DNA of 6,872 nt from Deltaproteobacteria bacterium (GTDB lineage: Bacteria; Bdellovibrionota; UBA1018). Location of the stretch: NCBI GenBank assembly GCA_016194835.1, contig JACQAU010000247.1, forward strand, positions 1 to 6,872. The letters are read 5' to 3'. Below, piece after piece: positions 1-6,328 of this stretch. A model generated the notes under the pieces. That model was not told where the DNA came from. It worked only from the letters and a program-made list of their open reading frames with translations, and did not search any database. Numbering within the stretch: position 1 is the stretch's first letter; every line of letters starts with the position of its first letter. Made by a program: the position numbers and the translations under genes.

Positions 1-566
1 GGGCATTGCGATTGATTTTAGGTGCTCGTTTAGGGCTTATTCCTGCGCACGGCCAGGGAAAAGCTGAATTTTTGTGGGTTACGAGGTTTCCTTTGTTTGA
101 ATATGATGAAAAAGAAGGTCGTTACTTTGCAAAACATCATCCATTTACATCGCCAGTGCCAGAGCATTTCGAAGACTTTATGGCTGCTAAAAACCTGGAA
201 TATATAGACGCTAATGCATATGACTTGGTTTTAAACGGAGTAGAGCTTGGTAGTGGCAGCTTGAGAATTTATCGTTCGGACATACAAGCTGCAATGTTCA
301 AAAATCTTGGCATTTCGCAGGAAGAGGCAAAATTGAAATTTGGTTTTTTTCTTGAAGCTTTGCAGTATGGAACACCCCCACATGGTGGAATTGCGTTTGG
401 AATTGAACGCCTAGTCGCTATTTTATGTGGAGTAGGGCCAATACGGGATGTAATGGCATTTCCAAAAACACAGAAGGGACATTGTTTGATGTCAGAATCG
501 CCTTCGACCGTATTGCCGGAGCAGCTCAGTGAATTAGGTTTAAACATAAACATAAAAATAAAATGA
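1..566 (+). CDS. aspS: Aspartyl-tRNA synthetase, C-terminal part (5' end outside window)
   Basis: Cytoplasmic class II aminoacyl-tRNA synthetase that charges tRNA-Asp with aspartate using ATP. The reading frame is open from the window edge (first full codon at 3); the TTG at 6 is an internal Leu in a stretch reading ALRLILG, not a start. About 187 residues are visible out of a family length near 590. They match the end of the bacterial enzyme after its GAD insertion: the FLWVTRFPLFEYDEKEGRY strand, HPFTSP, the ANAYDLVLNGVELGSGSLRI block, KFGFFLEALQYGTPPHGG, and motif 3 GGIAFGIERL (about 384-413) with the ATP-binding Arg, followed by IRDVMAFPKTQKG and a CLMSESPS tail. Motifs 1 and 2 and the anticodon-binding domain lie outside, so whether the enzyme is discriminating or non-discriminating cannot be judged. 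The stop (TGA 564-566) overlaps the ATG of glpD (563), which suggests translational coupling. No truncation is seen at this end. Confidence 0.97.
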   Translation, partial: ALRLILGARLGLIPAHGQGKAEFLWVTRFPLFEYDEKEGRYFAKHHPFTSPVPEHFEDFMAAKNLEYIDANAYDLVLNGVELGSGSLRIYRSDIQAAMFKNLGISQEEAKLKFGFFLEALQYGTPPHGGIAFGIERLVAILCGVGPIRDVMAFPKTQKGHCLMSESPSTVLPEQLSELGLNINIKIK

Positions 567-1846
567 TCGAAGAATTTTCATTTCGTACGAGAACTCAGAA
601 TTTACAAAAATTAAAAGAGCGGAACTTTGATTTTCTTATTATTGGTGGAGGTATTACAGGAGCGGCTGTAGCAAAAGAAGCATCACAGCGCGGATTTACT
701 GTAGCATTGGTAGAAAAACATGATTTTGCTTACGGGACATCATCGCGGAGTTCTAAACTTATTCATGGTGGCTTAAGGTACTTAGAAAATTTTGAGTTTA
801 AACTAGTTTTCGAAGCTCTGGGAGAGAGAGCTTGGCTTTTAAAGAAAATTCCAGAGCTTGTAAAGCCGCTTGTGTTTTTTTTACCTGTTTACCAGAGCCA
901 CCCACGTAATATGAAAATATTGAGTCTAGGGCTTTGGCTTTATGATTTTCTATCTTTATTTAGAAGTTATAGGTTTCATAAAAAAATTTCAAAAGAAAAA
1001 TTTTTAAAAGAATTTCCATTTTTAAAGCAAGAAGGCCTTTTAGGTGGGTTTACATATTATGATGCATTAATGTGGGATGATGGTTTAGTGGTAGAAACAC
1101 TCAGGCAGGCTCATTGTTTAGGTGCAAGTATTGCAAATTATGTTGAGGCTACGAGTCCTATTTGGCAAGGGGAGAGAATAGTTGGTTTTAGGGTCAAAGA
1201 CTTAGAGCAAACAGAAAACGCTGAAATTTCTATTCATGCTAATACAGTTATTTCTTGCGTGGGTCCATGGACAGATGAGTTGGGGGTTCATGTGTCGCAA
1301 ACCTGGAAAGCTGAATTAAATCCAAGTAAGGGTGTGCACATTGTTTTTGATTTTAAAAAAGTACCTGTGCCAGGTGCTCTAATTATGAGTCATCCAAGTG
1401 ATGGCAGAGTAGCGTTTGTGATTCCAAGAAAGGATTTGGGTGATGGAGTGGTCATAGTAGGCACAACGGATGGTCCTACGCCATTGGATCCAGAAAAAGC
1501 CACAATCGAAAAGCAAGATATTGAGTATTTGTTGAATTTACTGGGAATTTATTTTCCAGATTTAAATTTAAGTGTTTCTGATGTGATTAGTGCATATGTT
1601 GGGGTAAGGCCTTTATTGACTGGGACTTCAGGAAGTGAGGGACAAAATTTATTGCAAAAAGTAAGCCGTGAGCATGTGATCTGGAGGGGGCAAGGAGGTG
1701 TTGTTTTTGTTGCAGGTGGAAAGTACACCACTCATCGCAAAATGGCTCAGGAAATTATTAAAGTAGCAAGCAAGGACTATAACTTCGGCAATAATGTGAA
1801 ACCGAGTCTTAAAAGGCAAAATTCAATTACTTGTCAACAAACTTAG
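563..1846 (+). CDS. glpD: FAD-dependent glycerol-3-phosphate dehydrogenase, lacking its C-terminal domain in this frame
   Basis: Oxidises sn-glycerol 3-phosphate to dihydroxyacetone phosphate, normally at the inner face of the cytoplasmic membrane, passing electrons to quinone. Visible in order: Rossmann FAD-binding motif GGGITG (residues 28-33), the ribose-binding Glu of VEKHDF (about 51), the family hallmark SSRSSKLIHGGLRYLE (60-75), the CVGPW FAD motif (GPW 234-236), the substrate-side GVHIVFDF and GTTDGPTPLDPE segments, and GGKYTTHRKMA (from 385), the last FAD-contacting segment. The ATG at 563 is chosen because the TRTQNLQKLKERNFDFLIIGGG start aligns with the family N-terminus; it overlaps the aspS stop and has no Shine-Dalgarno motif. 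At 427 residues it is short for the family (about 500-560). It ends in a low-complexity tail, and the missing C-terminal helical domain lies just downstream in another frame. The catalytic FAD domain looks intact; whether the product is active is uncertain. Confidence 0.93.
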   Translation: MIEEFSFRTRTQNLQKLKERNFDFLIIGGGITGAAVAKEASQRGFTVALVEKHDFAYGTSSRSSKLIHGGLRYLENFEFKLVFEALGERAWLLKKIPELVKPLVFFLPVYQSHPRNMKILSLGLWLYDFLSLFRSYRFHKKISKEKFLKEFPFLKQEGLLGGFTYYDALMWDDGLVVETLRQAHCLGASIANYVEATSPIWQGERIVGFRVKDLEQTENAEISIHANTVISCVGPWTDELGVHVSQTWKAELNPSKGVHIVFDFKKVPVPGALIMSHPSDGRVAFVIPRKDLGDGVVIVGTTDGPTPLDPEKATIEKQDIEYLLNLLGIYFPDLNLSVSDVISAYVGVRPLLTGTSGSEGQNLLQKVSREHVIWRGQGGVVFVAGGKYTTHRKMAQEIIKVASKDYNFGNNVKPSLKRQNSITCQQT

Positions 1847-1850
1847 GGAG

Positions 1851-2072
1851 ATGATTTTGGGTGGCATGGTTGTACACTTGGAGGATTTTTATTTTAGAAG
1901 GCTCCCACTTTTTTTAGCTCAAAAGGATCATGGATTGTCTTGGGCGCATGACCTGGGATCAGTATGGGGACAGGAGTTAGGTGTTGTTTCGGATAGAGTA
2001 TCTGGTGAGGTAGATCGGCTCAAACAAGAAATCTCAGCTCGGGAGTTCTGGCGGCAGGGCTGCAGTTCTTAA
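1851..2072 (+). pseudogene. glpD: Detached C-terminal helical domain of GlpD, in a different frame
   Basis: Seventy-three codons encode the C-terminal helical domain typical of GlpD: MVVHLEDFYFRR, then LPLFLAQKDHGLSWAH, a VWGQELGV helix and a closing EISAREFWRQ helix. The frame is +1 relative to the upstream glpD frame, whose TAG is at 1844-1846. The same frame is open back to 1800, where TGA (1797-1799) stops it, and that extra stretch (KLREMILGG) reads like the helix that normally precedes HLEDFY. A frameshift in about 1800-1846 therefore explains the split. The linker between GGKYTTHR and HLEDFY is also much shorter than usual, which implies a deletion as well. Separate translation is possible: AGGGAG (1845-1850) touches ATG 1851, too close for a normal ribosome site, but is better spaced for TTG 1857. 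Alternatives are a sequencing or assembly error, a decaying gene, or two chains that associate. Confidence 0.75.
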
Positions 2073-2215
2073 GACTAAGATGTACCTTTTTGGCTTTAAT
2101 TACAACAGGTTATAAAGAAAATATAAATATTTTATGGAAAAAATTTTATAAAGACTATTGTTTTGTGGAAATTATTTCTCACCAATTATTTCTCGCCCAT
2201 GATATCTAATTAACG
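2073..2215. other. AT-rich intergenic region between the glpD remnant and mlaD
   Basis: This 143-base stretch has no coding potential that I can support. It is strongly AT-rich at 2101-2160. I see no strong terminator hairpin followed by a T-run after the glpD remnant. A weak promoter-like pair is TTGGCT (2090-2095) and TATAAA (2111-2116) with a 15-base spacer, too poor to call. It holds an exact 11-base direct repeat (listed separately) shortly before the mlaD start. The region most likely carries the mlaD promoter, but its position cannot be fixed by eye. Confidence 0.5.
2170..2194. repeat. 11-base tandem direct repeat upstream of mlaD
   Basis: AATTATTTCTC occurs at 2170-2180 and again at 2184-2194, a 14-base period with a 3-base gap (ACC). 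It lies 22 bases before the mlaD ATG. Direct repeats in this position can be activator or repressor half-sites, but in AT-rich DNA they can also arise by chance or by slippage. The repeat itself is seen directly; any function is inference. Confidence 0.5.
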
Positions 2216-3052
2216 ATGGCTCTATCCAATGAAATCAAAATAGGTTCTTTTGTCACCGGCACTGTGCTTCTTGCTGTTATATTTGCATGGGCAATTGGTG
2301 TACAGAATCCATTTGATCGCACTTTTGATTTTTATGTAACTTATAATTTTGCAGGTGGGATTGAAGTTGGCTCTCCGGTGCGTGTATCGGGTATTAAAGT
2401 TGGGAAAGTCGAGAAAATTGATTTTTATGTGCAAGAATTACAAAGTGCCCAAAATGCAATTGCTCTTAAAGAACCAGGCAGTGCTGAAAGTCCAAAAGAC
2501 AAAGCTGTTTATCCTGTGAGACTTCAGATTTCTGTAAAAAGAGAAGCTATTAAAGCTATTCGTAAAGATAGTCGCTTTTATATTAATTTAGCGGGCATTA
2601 TTGGTGAGCGTTATATAGAGATCACGCCTGGCAGTTTAAACTCACCACTCCTGAGGCCAGATGAAGTGATAGCCGGTATTGATCCGCCCAGAATTGATCA
2701 GTTGATTTCACAAAGTTTTGATCTGTTTGGAAAAATCAAAGAAGTCATCCAGGAAAATAAGGGTGATATTGCAAAGTCTATCGAGCATCTTTACAAGTTA
2801 AGTGAGAACTTGAATAAGACATTAGGGTGGATTGAAAAATCAAATTTATTTAAAACTGATCTTTCGAAGTTAACAAATAATTTAATTGCTATTACTGCGG
2901 ATGTAAAAAAACTTACAGAGAGAGTAAATTCACCAGAAGGTGAAAAGACCCTAAAACTTCTTTATGATCTTCTGTGGCGTTTAGAGCCACTTAACTCTGA
3001 AGAGATTCATAAATTTTTCCAAAAAGAAGGTATTCGCGCCAGGATTTTTTAG
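2216..3052 (+). CDS. mlaD: MCE-domain lipid-transport protein (MlaD-like)
   Basis: Periplasm-facing, inner-membrane-anchored substrate-binding subunit of an Mla-type ABC phospholipid transporter; in this family MCE domains form a hexameric ring above the MlaE permease. The 278 residues show a single N-terminal membrane anchor (about 8-28), one MCE domain (about 36-140) with the core motif GGIEVGSPVRVSGIKVGKV (47-65) and the closing GIIGERYIEITPG (127-139), then a long C-terminal part predicted mostly helical (about 158-278), which may form a helical barrel or coiled coil. Between the core motif and the next strand there is an insertion of roughly 25 charged residues (about 72-98) absent from E. 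coli MlaD. ATG 2216 is the only in-frame start after the TAA at 2207 that keeps the anchor; no Shine-Dalgarno motif precedes it. The two MlaE-like permeases at 5546-6872 are plausible partners, although divided from it by another gene and on the other strand. MCE family membership is secure; the mlaD name is by analogy. Confidence 0.92.
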   Translation: MALSNEIKIGSFVTGTVLLAVIFAWAIGVQNPFDRTFDFYVTYNFAGGIEVGSPVRVSGIKVGKVEKIDFYVQELQSAQNAIALKEPGSAESPKDKAVYPVRLQISVKREAIKAIRKDSRFYINLAGIIGERYIEITPGSLNSPLLRPDEVIAGIDPPRIDQLISQSFDLFGKIKEVIQENKGDIAKSIEHLYKLSENLNKTLGWIEKSNLFKTDLSKLTNNLIAITADVKKLTERVNSPEGEKTLKLLYDLLWRLEPLNSEEIHKFFQKEGIRARIF

Positions 3053-3091
3053 TCCTGTGACAAATTGGACACATAGAAAACACAATAATTA

Positions 3092-3120
3092 TTGACTAAA
3101 ACAGTATAATTTATTATTAT
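3092..3120 (+). promoter_or_regulatory. Candidate sigma-70-type promoter for the 799-residue gene
   Basis: TTGACT (3092-3097, five of six to the -35 consensus) is followed after 17 bases by TATTAT (3115-3120, five of six to the -10 consensus). This would start transcription near 3127, only about 15 bases before the ATG at 3142, leaving a very short leader with no Shine-Dalgarno. A perfect TATAAT also lies at 3105-3110 but has no good -35 at 16-18 bases. The surrounding DNA is so AT-rich that a chance match is possible. Confidence 0.5.
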
Positions 3121-3141
3121 TTAAATAACTATGATTTAATT

Positions 3142-5541
3142 ATGAAAAATACTAATCTTATACATAATCAAAAAGGAAGTGCATATGTCATAGCACTTAT
3201 GATTGCAGCAGGCACTGTTATCGTAGGTCTTGGAACTTATGCGGTTATTAATGATCAATTCAAACAGTTGGGAGCTAATAAAGGAAAAAGTAACATAGAA
3301 GTATTATATGCAGCCACTATTGCCAAAGCAAAAATAGTCTTCGGTAAATATTATTGTTTAGCTAACAAAGGCAAAACTACACAAGACAAAAAATACATTA
3401 ATGTCTTTGATCCAAATTTTGTAAGCCAATATTCTGAATTAAAACTAGATACATTTGGCAATCTAATACTTTCAACACTTGATAAAAGTATTATTTATCT
3501 AGATACACCTTCTGGTAAAATTGCATTTGTAGACGAGATACGTGATAAAATAAAAATTGGCCATCCTATAAGTCAAGGCGGTAAGGAAACAGCAAAGGTT
3601 TTATTTGATAAAGTAGTGGCTTGTAGACACATACCAAAACCAGGAAGTGTTTGCCCAGAACCGCAGAGAACTATCTCTAGCGATAATGCAGCTGTGGCGT
3701 TTATATCAGATGATAACAAAAAGGATTTTAATAGACAGTGCCAGACAGCTCCGGCACCTTCGCCAACAGCTTCACCGCCAGTTTGTGTTACAGCTCTCAG
3801 AAAGGCTGGCATGCCTGAGTCTAGTTCTTGTCGGGATATTTTGACTCAAGACCCAACTACAAGAAATAAAGATGGGTTTTATAATGTCAAATCTAAATAT
3901 ACAGGATTACCGATTTGTGTTTATTGCGACATGAGTAGAGATGGTGGTGGCTGGGAACTTGCAGAAAATATTGTAACAGGCGGCAACTCCGGAAGTAGTT
4001 ACGGCGGATTTGGTGTGCGACAAGAGTTTGGCATTCCCCAAGATCCAAGTTCTGCTTCTATTTTGGAGAGTAATTTTCTGTCATATGTTCCTCAGCGAGC
4101 AGAGACCATTTTAAGAACAGAAGGTCAGAATTTTTCATTTGATCTTAAGGGAAAAACTCCAGACGATTTGCCTTATTCGTTAGGTGATAATGAAAGTCTT
4201 TTATTTGAGTATCAAATTACGAATCCATTACAAAATGCAAACATAATAAGTTCCTTGACTTTTAAAACAAATAAAGCTGGAGGTTCGTATGTAAAACTTT
4301 TTGAAGAAAATACTGTTCCGAGGTGCTACTCACCATACAGTAATACTTCTTCGTACATTGATGGTTTTTCATACTTAGATGTTTTTTCATGGCGTCAACA
4401 GCCAACAATAGGACAAACCGCTAAGTGTGGTCTTTTGTGGATTATTCAGCAAGAATTGGCAAACGGTTTTACATCTGTCAATACAATGGATATATCTGTA
4501 GCTACGCAAATAGTAATCGGTTCATTTTATAGGAGATTTTATGGACAGTCACCCTTTGATCCCAAGAGTTTGAACAACTTGTCCAGTGGTAAAAGTGCTA
4601 AAAAACTTCAGATTTATTTCAGAGAGTTGCCTCCTGATCCAAGTGTAAATGGCGGGCGAATTTCTGCACAAGCTGGTGTGGCGGTGCCATCAAATGAAAT
4701 TTATGATGCACAAACAATTTATTTTGTGCCTTACACAAGTAACAAGATCGCACTCCACTCCGGGCCTGGCAATTCGATAGATCCGATGTTTTGGGAGCTT
4801 AAGACTTTCTCAGAAATGTCTGTCTCTTTGGCTGGCACTGTAGCTAACCGGACATATCCAGTTTATGCTTTTTATCAAAAGGGCGCCTCCCCTGAATTAT
4901 CAATCGTTCTTGGGAGTCCATTTGCAACCAATATTATGGGTAGTGGAGAGGGTCAGGATTTTTCGGGTGTTTCAGTTGCTCCTGGCGATGTTAGAAAAAA
5001 ACTTATTGGCATAATTAGAACAACCTCTGCCGGGTACACACAGGATACGAAAAAGGCGCGCTTGATCGGCAATGTAAATAATCGAGTATCTCGATCGCTT
5101 GAGAAGTCTATGACAATATGGTCGTGGCAGGTAATTGGTCGAGTACCAAATGGAAGCAACTGGGGTCCGGCAGCAGGTCCATACCTGGACCCATGGGCAC
5201 AAGACTATGTGGATAGCAAAGTAAGTTTTGTGGTTTGCGGTGATTCAAATGTAAATTTTTTTGTACAAGACTACGCATACAACCAACTAAATGTGCAGTA
5301 CATGCAAAGTGTGGGCGTAGATAATCCTCACGCCTTTGATTCACAGCAATATACAACCGGTGGTGGAATGTATAATTCTCAAGGTATCTGGACAAGTACT
5401 TACCGAGAGTTGGCTTGGAAACCTGGATCGCACGATCTTTGGTTAACTGAGGGCTGTACAAATGCTGTTAGTTCAAGGACAACAGCTCGCCAAATAGGTG
5501 GAGGACAAATTACTGGTGGTACTGGTACAGTTGATAACTGA
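3142..5541 (+). CDS. Prepilin-like surface protein with fibrinogen-like YCDxxxxGGGW module and phage-virion-type C-terminal module
   Basis: No specific gene is recognised; the role is inferred from architecture. Of 799 residues, 1-36 look like a minor-pilin/pseudopilin start: a polar leader ending QKG, a possible prepilin-peptidase cut before SAYVIALMIAAG, and one hydrophobic helix. The usual Glu at +5 is absent, as in PilX- or GspK-like proteins. Residues 37-200 are unassigned. A Pro/Ala/Ser linker (about 201-214) leads to a fibrinogen-like N-subdomain (about 215-275) with SSCRDIL, GFYNV and the signature YCDMSRDGGGW (261-271); Cys230 and Cys262 would be its conserved disulfide. Residues 276-490 are unfamiliar but end in LQIYFREL, like the closing strand of bacterial fibrinogen-like domains. 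From about 507 to the end the motifs TIYFVPYTSNKIALHSG, LIGIIRTTSAGYTQDTKKA and NVNNRV, and the closing ITGGTGTVDN, resemble a module I recall from phage virion-associated proteins. Twelve Cys suggest an extracytoplasmic protein. Likely a surface or pilus-tip recognition protein. ATG 3142 is the only plausible start, with no Shine-Dalgarno. Confidence 0.88.
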   Translation: MKNTNLIHNQKGSAYVIALMIAAGTVIVGLGTYAVINDQFKQLGANKGKSNIEVLYAATIAKAKIVFGKYYCLANKGKTTQDKKYINVFDPNFVSQYSELKLDTFGNLILSTLDKSIIYLDTPSGKIAFVDEIRDKIKIGHPISQGGKETAKVLFDKVVACRHIPKPGSVCPEPQRTISSDNAAVAFISDDNKKDFNRQCQTAPAPSPTASPPVCVTALRKAGMPESSSCRDILTQDPTTRNKDGFYNVKSKYTGLPICVYCDMSRDGGGWELAENIVTGGNSGSSYGGFGVRQEFGIPQDPSSASILESNFLSYVPQRAETILRTEGQNFSFDLKGKTPDDLPYSLGDNESLLFEYQITNPLQNANIISSLTFKTNKAGGSYVKLFEENTVPRCYSPYSNTSSYIDGFSYLDVFSWRQQPTIGQTAKCGLLWIIQQELANGFTSVNTMDISVATQIVIGSFYRRFYGQSPFDPKSLNNLSSGKSAKKLQIYFRELPPDPSVNGGRISAQAGVAVPSNEIYDAQTIYFVPYTSNKIALHSGPGNSIDPMFWELKTFSEMSVSLAGTVANRTYPVYAFYQKGASPELSIVLGSPFATNIMGSGEGQDFSGVSVAPGDVRKKLIGIIRTTSAGYTQDTKKARLIGNVNNRVSRSLEKSMTIWSWQVIGRVPNGSNWGPAAGPYLDPWAQDYVDSKVSFVVCGDSNVNFFVQDYAYNQLNVQYMQSVGVDNPHAFDSQQYTTGGGMYNSQGIWTSTYRELAWKPGSHDLWLTEGCTNAVSSRTTARQIGGGQITGGTGTVDN

Positions 5542-5545
5542 ATTG

Positions 5546-6328
5546 TTAGTTTAATATCCACGTAGACACATAAGTTAAAACAAAATCCAGGCCTATTACT
5601 ACTAATGTATTCGTGACAACAGAGTTTGTTGTGGCAGTTCCTACTCCCTGCGCGCCTTCTTTACAGTTAAAGCCATATACACAAGAAATTAGTGGAATAA
5701 CTGCCCCAAAAACCAGAGCTTTTAAAAAAGCGCAAACTACGTCCTTGAACCCAATAAAATGCCTTAAAGCATTTAAATATTCTAACCAAGAAAAATTGTA
5801 TTGCAAGCTTGCCACAACTAACGCAAAAAGTAGAGTAACAAAAATAGAAAACATTGTTAAACACACTAAAGAAAAAATACTCGCTATAAAACGTGGGTAG
5901 ACTAAAAAACTAACAAGATCAATCTTTAATAGTTTCAGAGCATCTAGTTGATCTGTCGTTTTCATGGTCCCGATTTCTGATGTCAATGCGGCTCCAAGAT
6001 TAGAAACTACTAGTAGTGCAGGAATTACTACGCCCAGTTCGCGTAATACAAATTGTCCCGTAAATCCTGGTATCATACTAATTGCATGGATAGATTCTCG
6101 CAAATGCCAGGCTATTTCTTGTGTTATTACTAAGCCTGTAAATGCCGTTGAAATTACAATAATTGGTAGTATCTGTAAGCCAGATTTGACAATTGCAGTT
6201 TTGATCTCGTGTTCACGGCGTGGACCAGAAAAAACTTGTTTTAAAACTTTCTTAAGTAATTCATAAAACTCAAAAAAAGTTTTCAATTTAGTTTTAATAA
6301 ATTCCGAAAATAAGACGTCCCATTTCAT
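5546..6328 (-). CDS. mlaE: MlaE-type ABC transporter permease (second of tandem pair)
   Basis: Integral inner-membrane permease of an MCE/Mla-type phospholipid ABC transporter. At 260 residues it equals E. coli MlaE in length. An N-terminal amphipathic, interface-type helix (about 10-45) precedes the first membrane segment (50-70). The family core follows: VLRELGVVIPALLVVSNLG (94-112), then the cytoplasmic SEIGTMKTTDQLDAL stretch (117-131) that contacts the ATPase, further membrane segments near 140-170 and 195-215, the EGAQGVGTATTNSVV loop, and a final helix with VIGLDFVLT close to the E. coli MlaE ending. The usual AGR before the core Gly is replaced by VSN. The ATG at 6328 lies inside the 3' end of the upstream permease gene (35-base overlap), with a weak GGA 8 bases ahead of it; the E. 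coli-like length supports this start. It is probably translationally coupled to its neighbour. Its stop lies four bases from the convergent stop of the 799-residue gene. The family is certain; the partner ATPase is not in view. Confidence 0.93.
   Translation of the reverse strand: MKWDVLFSEFIKTKLKTFFEFYELLKKVLKQVFSGPRREHEIKTAIVKSGLQILPIIVISTAFTGLVITQEIAWHLRESIHAISMIPGFTGQFVLRELGVVIPALLVVSNLGAALTSEIGTMKTTDQLDALKLLKIDLVSFLVYPRFIASIFSLVCLTMFSIFVTLLFALVVASLQYNFSWLEYLNALRHFIGFKDVVCAFLKALVFGAVIPLISCVYGFNCKEGAQGVGTATTNSVVTNTLVVIGLDFVLTYVSTWILN

Noticed and set aside
6..566. TTG at position 6 as the start of a short protein
   Set aside because: The codons before and after it continue the aspartyl-tRNA synthetase sequence, so the gene is simply cut by the window edge.
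1838..1851. Programmed +1 frameshifting to join the two glpD frames
   Set aside because: The codons before the TAG (CAA ACT) form no recognised slippery site, and the linker also appears deleted, so a mutation or sequence error is simpler.
3052..3073. Possible hairpin GTCC ... GGAC after the MCE gene
   Set aside because: Only four paired bases with an 11-base loop and no T-run downstream; not a credible terminator.
5108..5461. A 117-codon open frame on the minus strand inside the 799-residue gene
   Set aside because: It lies wholly antisense to a convincing coding gene, has no recognisable domain, and its composition is what the opposite frame would give.
5528..5540. CAGTTGATAACTG hairpin (5-base stem, 3-base loop) at the end of the 799-residue gene, considered as a terminator
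   Set aside because: The stem is short and AT-rich, spans the stop codon, and no T-run follows on either strand; too weak to call a terminator between the convergent genes.
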